Positions 6,328-9,852 of a DNA stretch of 9,852 bases are shown here, in pieces. The DNA is from CAYJAZ01 sp964371865 (GTDB taxonomy: Bacteria > Desulfobacterota > Desulfovibrionia > Desulfovibrionales > Desulfovibrionaceae). The notes under the pieces were generated by a model. That model saw only the letters and a list, made by a program, of their open reading frames with translations, did no database searches and had not been told where the DNA came from. Each line of letters opens with the position of its first letter. Position 1 is the stretch's first letter. The stretch covers positions 1 through 9,852 of the forward strand of contig CAYJOR010000080.1 of the NCBI GenBank assembly GCA_964371865.1. Reading direction: 5' to 3'. The position numbers were made by a program, and so were the translations under genes.

Positions 6328-8121
6328 ATGAAAAATATCTCATTGGCAGCAAAATATAGGCCTCAAACATTTGAAAGTGTGGTAGGGCAGGAAACGATTA
6401 AAGCAATTCTCTCGAAGGCAGCGTTCGAGGGGAAAGTTGCTCCTGCTTATCTTTTAAGCGGAACTCGTGGTGTTGGTAAAACAACCATAGCCCGTATATT
6501 TGCAAAAGCCCTCAACTGCGAAAATGCTGCAACCAGAACAAACGGTGAACCTTGTAACCTTTGTTCCGCTTGCCAAAGAATTACGCAGAACGCATACGTT
6601 GATGTTATGGAAATCGACGGTGCATCTAATAGAGGTATCGACGATGCTAAGAGAATACGTGAAGCTGTTCAATATGCACCCCTTGAAGGAAAGTATAAAA
6701 TCATCATTATAGATGAAGCACATATGCTCACAAAAGAGGCTTTCAATGCACTTCTAAAAACATTGGAAGAACCACCATCATATACAAGCTTTATTCTTGC
6801 AACTACAGAAGCACATAAGTTTCCAATTACGATTGTTAGCCGTTGCCAACATTTCGTATTTAAGCAAGTGCCTGAAAAAACACTGCAAAGCCATCTTAAA
6901 TTTGTACTTGAAAGCGAAAATTGGCAGTACGAAGAAGAAGCTGTGCAATTACTAGTAAAGCGTGCGGCAGGAAGTGTGCGTGATTCTATGTCACTTCTTG
7001 GTCAAGCTCTTGCTTTATCACAAAATCCACTAACAGCAGAACTCACAAGAAATATTCTAGGACTTGCAGGAAAAGAGATTTTAGAAAATCTTCTCACTGC
7101 TATAGCTGAAAATAATACTCTTCTCGTAGCGCAAACCGTGCAAGATATGATGAGTCAAGGTATTGATATAGTATATTTCATCCGTGAACTTGCACAATTG
7201 TGGAGAACATTTTTCCTACTTAAGCAATATCAAAATAACGCGCTCTCACTTCTTTCACTTACAGAGGATGAAGCAGAAAGATATAAACAGTTTAGTTCTA
7301 AATTCTCCCCAAGTTTTATTCATAGCGCTTGGCAGATGACGCTAGATTCACAAAGACGAATTGCAACAAGCTTAGAACCGGCAGTCGCTCTTGAACTCTT
7401 CCTTATAAATCTCGCGCTGCTTCCTCAGTTGCTACCTATAAGGGAACTTCAATCAGACGAAATAAATTCGCAGACTGTGCAAACGCAACAGCCTGTTGAA
7501 AAAAAAAATGATATAGTAGCTCCTAAAGTCCAAGAAAGTATTCCGACTGAAAAAGATATTGCAATTCAAAAAAATGTAGAAACACAAGAAAGTGCATCTA
7601 TTCAAGAAAATATATCCATCCAAGAATCTTCTAATAAAATAGAAAAAAATCATATTATTGCAGATAGTTCAATAGTAGAAAAAGTTGCAGATTCTAAAAA
7701 TGAAGAACCGAGAGAAGAAGTTTCTCATGATATTTCTGTAGCTGACGATAAAAAAAAAGTTGAAGTAACTTATGAAGCTTTTCTTGACTTTTTAGCTACA
7801 AGTAAGCATACTCCACTAACTCAAGCCATAAGGCTCTGTAAAGGGACTTTTTGGGATGATAATGGAGTGCTTATTCTCACACTCAATTCTCCATCTTCAA
7901 TAAATTCACGAGAATTGAATACTCCGGCATTTCATCAATCTTTGCAGTCGACCCTTGAAAAATGGGCAGATTGTAAGGCAAAAGTTGAGGTACATACAGT
8001 TCAAACTCCTAAGGCTCGTATTGAGCTAAAAGAAGAACTTGAAAATAACGACCTCGTACAAGAAATAAAAAAGACTTTTAACGCGCATATAACTCACTGC
8101 GAAAATAAAAAAGTCGATTAA
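6328..8121 (+). CDS. dnaX: DNA polymerase III subunits tau/gamma (clamp loader)
   Basis: DnaX is the AAA+ ATPase of the clamp loader that places the beta clamp on DNA, and as tau it also ties the polymerase cores to the helicase. The 597-residue protein shows the Walker A motif GTRGVGKT (45-52), four zinc-ligand cysteines (64, 76, 79, 82), Walker B with DEAH (129-132), sensor 1 ATTE (158-161) and the SRC arginine finger (171-173). The collar domain ends near 375. A low-complexity linker rich in Glu, Gln, Ser and Lys follows (about 380-478, with IAIQ, ASIQ and ISIQ repeats), then a C-terminal domain (from about 480). An A10 tract at 7499-7508 opens the linker; a one-base slip either way meets a stop at once, which would give a gamma-like product of about 394 residues. 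No Shine-Dalgarno sequence precedes the ATG, but the N terminus (SLAAKYRPQTFESVVGQ) fits the family. It is followed by ebfC after 18 bases. Confidence 0.96.
   Translation: MKNISLAAKYRPQTFESVVGQETIKAILSKAAFEGKVAPAYLLSGTRGVGKTTIARIFAKALNCENAATRTNGEPCNLCSACQRITQNAYVDVMEIDGASNRGIDDAKRIREAVQYAPLEGKYKIIIIDEAHMLTKEAFNALLKTLEEPPSYTSFILATTEAHKFPITIVSRCQHFVFKQVPEKTLQSHLKFVLESENWQYEEEAVQLLVKRAAGSVRDSMSLLGQALALSQNPLTAELTRNILGLAGKEILENLLTAIAENNTLLVAQTVQDMMSQGIDIVYFIRELAQLWRTFFLLKQYQNNALSLLSLTEDEAERYKQFSSKFSPSFIHSAWQMTLDSQRRIATSLEPAVALELFLINLALLPQLLPIRELQSDEINSQTVQTQQPVEKKNDIVAPKVQESIPTEKDIAIQKNVETQESASIQENISIQESSNKIEKNHIIADSSIVEKVADSKNEEPREEVSHDISVADDKKKVEVTYEAFLDFLATSKHTPLTQAIRLCKGTFWDDNGVLILTLNSPSSINSRELNTPAFHQSLQSTLEKWADCKAKVEVHTVQTPKARIELKEELENNDLVQEIKKTFNAHITHCENKKVD
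7499..7511 (+). promoter_or_regulatory. Predicted slippage site in dnaX: A10 tract followed by an out-of-frame TGA
   Basis: Ten As (7499-7508) are read in frame as the end of a Glu codon, two Lys codons and the start of an Asn codon. One extra A in the mRNA, or a -1 ribosomal shift, brings TGA (7509-7511) into frame right after the tract; loss of one A brings TAG (7514-7516) into frame after Met-Ile. The tract lies just past the clamp-loader collar domain, where E. coli frameshifts and where Thermus slips on an A9 tract to make gamma. The function is inferred from this analogy. Confidence 0.5.
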
Positions 8122-8139
8122 TATAAGGAGCATTACTCA

Positions 8140-8451
8140 ATGAAAAACATGAACGACGTTCTACGCCAAGCACAACTTATGCAAAATAAAATGGCGAAAG
8201 CTCAAAACGAACTTGCAACTAAAACTGTTGAATCATCAGCTGGTGGTGGTATGGTTAAAGTTGTAATGACTTGCAAACAAGAGCTAAAATCAATCTCTAT
8301 TGACCCTAAAGTTATGGAAGCTCAAGACGTTGAAATGCTTGAAGACCTTATCCTTACAGCTGTAAACGAAGCAGCACGTATTGGTAAAGAAATCACAGAG
8401 CGTGAAATGTCATCAATTTCAGGCGGCATTCACTTACCGGGTATGTTCTAA
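8140..8451 (+). CDS. ebfC: YbaB/EbfC family nucleoid-associated DNA-binding protein
   Basis: A 103-residue protein that in other bacteria forms a tweezer-shaped dimer, binds DNA and coats the nucleoid, and is often encoded with dnaX and recR. The N-terminal helix (NDVLRQAQLMQNKMAKAQNE), the central GGGMVKVVMTCKQELKSISI strand pair and the C-terminal ending GGIHLPGMF are all typical, and the length is normal. The ATG at 8140 has an AAGGAG ribosome binding site at 8125-8130. It begins 18 bases after the dnaX stop, so the two genes are almost surely cotranscribed. The usual third gene, recR, is absent: a strong terminator follows directly. Its precise role (nucleoid structure, repair or replication coupling) is not settled even in well-studied species. 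Confidence 0.95.
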   Translation: MKNMNDVLRQAQLMQNKMAKAQNELATKTVESSAGGGMVKVVMTCKQELKSISIDPKVMEAQDVEMLEDLILTAVNEAARIGKEITEREMSSISGGIHLPGMF

Positions 8452-8476
8452 AAATTAGTTTTATAATAATTAAATC

Positions 8477-8520
8477 AAAAGGGAAATCACATTTGTATAA
8501 AGTGAGATTTCCCTTTTTTT
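8477..8520. terminator. Intrinsic terminator after ebfC, possibly bidirectional
   Basis: AAAAGGGAAATC (8477-8488) pairs with GATTTCCCTTTT (8506-8517), with CA/TG closing inside one mismatch, and seven Ts (8514-8520). The opposite strand also has four Ts after the stem and could help end the convergent ABC gene, whose stop is at 8600. Confidence 0.9.
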
Positions 8521-8599
8521 GTTAAAATTTTTTTGGGGTGTGTTTCTAAATTAAGAAATATACCATAGAAAAGATAAGGTAAGAGAGAATAAAAAAGAA

Positions 8600-9295
8600 T
8601 CAATTAGCATTCAAATGTAGAATATTATCGCTCATAGTATTAATAACGTCCATATCGTGCGAAATAAAGAGCATAGAAAGGTTTTCAGTCTCTCTTAGGT
8701 CTTTTAATAGATTGAGTATCTGAGCCTGAATAGAAACGTCTAGAGCTGATACAGCTTCATCACATACGAGTAGAGTAGGGCGCGCGATTAGAGCTCTTGC
8801 AATGGCGATACGCTGGCGTTGACCACCTGAAAATTCATGAGGGAATTTTCCTGCGGATTTTGCTTCAATACCAACCTTTATAAGGGTGTTTTCAACTTCT
8901 TGTTTTAGAGTGTTTGAGTCGTAAGAAATATTCTCACGTTTATACTTAAGAAGTAAAGGTTCTTGAATGCTGTAACCAATCTTGAGTTTTGGATTGAGCG
9001 ATGAAAAAGGATTTTGAAAGACGATCTGTACATTTCCTACAAAATCTTTTTCAGTTGCCATTTTTTTTCCGTCAATAAAGACCTCGCCGGAAGTTGCAGG
9101 GATAAGACCGGTAATAATTCGAGCAAGCGTAGACTTTCCACACCCTGAAGGACCAACAAGTCCTAGAGTTTCACCATTATTAATTTTGAAGGAGATATCG
9201 TCTAGTACATAGATTTTTTCTTCTTTACTTCTAAGTACGCCGGTTTTACGAATATAATATTTTGTAATATTTTTACACTCTAAAGCAATTGACAT
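8600..9295 (-). CDS. ABC transporter ATP-binding protein, oligopeptide/nickel (DppF/NikE-like) type
   Basis: This is the cytoplasmic ATPase of an ABC importer. Visible motifs are Walker A GPSGCGKST (48-56), the Q-loop glutamine in VFQNPFSSLNP (94), the signature FSGGQRQ (155-161), Walker B LLVCDE (175-180) with the SALD D-loop, and the switch histidine 213 in FISHD. The sequence QNPFSSLNP and the CDEAVSALDVSIQAQIL stretch are typical of the peptide/nickel (Opp/Dpp/Nik) family. At 231 residues it stops soon after the H-loop and lacks the C-terminal extension of about 80 residues seen in OppF and DppF, nearer to NikE length. The ATG follows GGAG with a rather long 12-base gap (9308-9311 on this strand). 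No permease, binding protein or second ATPase is adjacent: neighbours on both sides are unrelated and on the other strand. All catalytic motifs are intact, so it is probably active with partners encoded elsewhere. Substrate unknown. Confidence 0.9.
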   Translation of the reverse strand: MSIALECKNITKYYIRKTGVLRSKEEKIYVLDDISFKINNGETLGLVGPSGCGKSTLARIITGLIPATSGEVFIDGKKMATEKDFVGNVQIVFQNPFSSLNPKLKIGYSIQEPLLLKYKRENISYDSNTLKQEVENTLIKVGIEAKSAGKFPHEFSGGQRQRIAIARALIARPTLLVCDEAVSALDVSIQAQILNLLKDLRETENLSMLFISHDMDVINTMSDNILHLNAN

Positions 9296-9348
9296 GAATT
9301 TAATAAACTCCTATAGTCAAAAATACAGCAATTATTTGCAAATTTATT

Positions 9349-9367
9349 TTATATGTTCATCATATAA
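9349..9367. promoter_or_regulatory. Perfect inverted repeat in front of the CopZ-like gene
   Basis: TTATATG-TTCAT-CATATAA is a 7-5-7 perfect dyad placed directly upstream of the GGAGG ribosome binding site (9369-9373), in the spacer between two divergent genes. Its position suits an operator for the metallochaperone gene, and a TTGCAA box (9336-9341) lies just upstream, but no correctly spaced -10 is clear. It does not match the Fur 19-mer or the candidate ars site. Confidence 0.4.
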
Positions 9368-9378
9368 CGGAGGATGAA

Positions 9379-9579
9379 ATGTTACAAGCAAAAATTAATG
9401 GAATGTCCTGCGGACATTGTTCTTCAAGTGTAACTAAAGAATTTGAAGAAAACGGAGCTACTAATGTAAAAGTGGATCTTAATTCAGGTATAGTTACTTG
9501 GGAAGGTGACCTTAGTGTAGAAAAAGCAAAAGAGCTTGCCGAAGACTTAGGTTTTAACGCAGATCCATTTTTTAAATAA
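9379..9579 (+). CDS. Heavy-metal-associated (HMA) domain protein, CopZ-like copper chaperone
   Basis: A 66-residue stand-alone HMA domain of the ferredoxin-like fold. The metal site GMSCGHC places Cys11 and Cys14 in the loop that binds Cu(I) in CopZ and Atx1 proteins, and the rest fits the beta-alpha-beta-beta-alpha-beta pattern (VKVDLNSGIVTWEGD, then a helix AKELAEDLGF). It would carry copper in the cytosol to an exporting P1B-type ATPase or a metalloregulator. No CopA or CsoR gene is within the window. The ATG at 9379 has a strong GGAGG ribosome binding site at 9369-9373, five bases away. It is divergent from the ABC ATPase gene. The metal could be something other than copper; the CxxC loop alone does not decide. 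Confidence 0.92.
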   Translation: MLQAKINGMSCGHCSSSVTKEFEENGATNVKVDLNSGIVTWEGDLSVEKAKELAEDLGFNADPFFK

Positions 9580-9768
9580 TTGACCTTTTTTAAACTTTTT
9601 TTCTGTTTTTTTCTGTTATTTTTGTCTTTCTTCTTTCAGGAAAAACGGAAATTTTGATATTTTTTCGATAAAGAATGAAAATTCAAGAAAAAAGCAGGAA
9701 AAAAGCGCACTAAAAAAACGTGTGATTATAGATAGTTATAAAAAATAATTTTTTTTTGAAAAAAGTGC
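9580..9768. other. Spacer with strong T-rich then A-rich strand asymmetry
   Basis: The plus strand is T-rich to about 9637 (with the repeated unit TTTTTCTGT) and A-rich afterwards. An AT-only hairpin can form, AATTTT (9650-9655) with AAAATT (9678-9683) and an inner ATTTTTT/AAAGAAT stem. No ORF and no clear GC-containing terminator is seen, so how transcription of the CopZ-like gene ends is not evident. Confidence 0.5.
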
Positions 9769-9797
9769 TTGACAATTTCATAGAGTCAATATACAAC
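9769..9797 (+). promoter_or_regulatory. Promoter of the tRNA-Lys gene
   Basis: A perfect TTGACA (9769-9774) is followed by TATACA (9790-9795, 15-base spacer) or, at 17 bases, TACAAC (9792-9797). Either would start transcription a few bases before the tRNA 5' end at 9809. Confidence 0.7.
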
Positions 9798-9808
9798 TCT
9801 CAAACGTT

Positions 9809-9852
9809 GGGACGTTAACTCAGTCGGTAGAGTACCTGCCTTTTAAGCAGAG
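9809..9852 (+). tRNA. tRNA-Lys (anticodon TTT), 5' part, cut by the window end
   Basis: The 5' acceptor strand GGGACGT, T8-A9, a D arm with ACTC/GAGT stem and AGTCGGTA loop, and an anticodon arm with the loop CTTTTAA fit a lysine tRNA; the anticodon TTT is at 9842-9844 and reads AAA and AAG. The variable loop, T arm and 3' acceptor strand lie outside. The outermost anticodon-stem pair is C9835 against A9851, a mismatch, while the other four pairs are intact. Identity is secure from the anticodon loop and 5' half. Confidence 0.93.

Noticed and set aside
6454..6723. Overlapping ORFs on both strands within dnaX (also 6500-6712 plus and 7453-7653 minus)
   Set aside because: All lie within the conserved dnaX frame or its A-rich linker, and none has a recognisable domain.
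9809..9852. tRNA-Lys considered as an integration site for a genomic island
   Set aside because: The 3' end of the tRNA and everything beyond it are outside the window, and no integrase gene is visible.
1..9852. CRISPR arrays, insertion sequences, toxin-antitoxin pairs, phage genes or defence systems
   Set aside because: No regularly spaced repeats, transposase, integrase or defence-type motifs were found; the genes are housekeeping, redox or metal-resistance functions.

Overview
The window looks like chromosome of a low-GC member of the Desulfovibrionaceae or a close sulfate-reducer relative. The strongest clue is a small periplasmic protein with the exact heme layout of Desulfovibrio tetraheme type I cytochrome c3 (CxxCH, Cx4CH, CxxCH, Cx4CH, plus four extra histidines in the expected places). 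A heptosyltransferase-type GT9 enzyme points to a Gram-negative envelope, and a CheW adaptor points to chemotaxis. Genes and spacers are AT-rich. The assignment is inference from gene content; no 16S rRNA is present.

Layout. 1-536 is the C-terminal part of a class I aminotransferase, cut by the window edge. 537-852 is a spacer with an unusually strong 25-bp-arm hairpin. 853-2160 is glucose-6-phosphate isomerase, then a stand-alone cheW (2240-2722) with a sigma28-like promoter candidate and its own terminator. 3045-4458 is a two-gene arsenic operon: an ArsR repressor gene that appears to be leaderless, then an ACR3 arsenite exporter. Two similar dyad sites lie in front of the two genes. A GT9 glycosyltransferase (minus strand, 4580-5566) converges on the operon over a shared terminator. 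The cytochrome c3 gene (5797-6198) has a strong sigma70-type promoter and a strong terminator. dnaX (6328-8121) and ebfC (8140-8451) form a replication/repair unit closed by a terminator. An orphan oligopeptide/nickel-type ABC ATPase (8600-9295, minus) is divergent from a 66-residue CopZ-like metallochaperone (9379-9579). A tRNA-Lys(TTT) gene with its own promoter starts at 9809 and runs off the end.

How the genes work together: mostly they are separate housekeeping units, each with its own promoter and terminator. Real functional units are arsR-acr3 (arsenite sensing and efflux) and dnaX-ebfC (clamp loader plus nucleoid-associated protein).

I see no obviously new multi-gene system. The best leads are at regulatory scale: an A10 tract in dnaX exactly after the clamp-loader domains, with stops immediately in both alternative frames (a predicted slippage site making a short gamma-like form); a duplicated ATATTGA-N8-GATAT site in the ars operon; two apparent leaderless starts (arsR, dnaX); and the long hairpin in the pgi leader.
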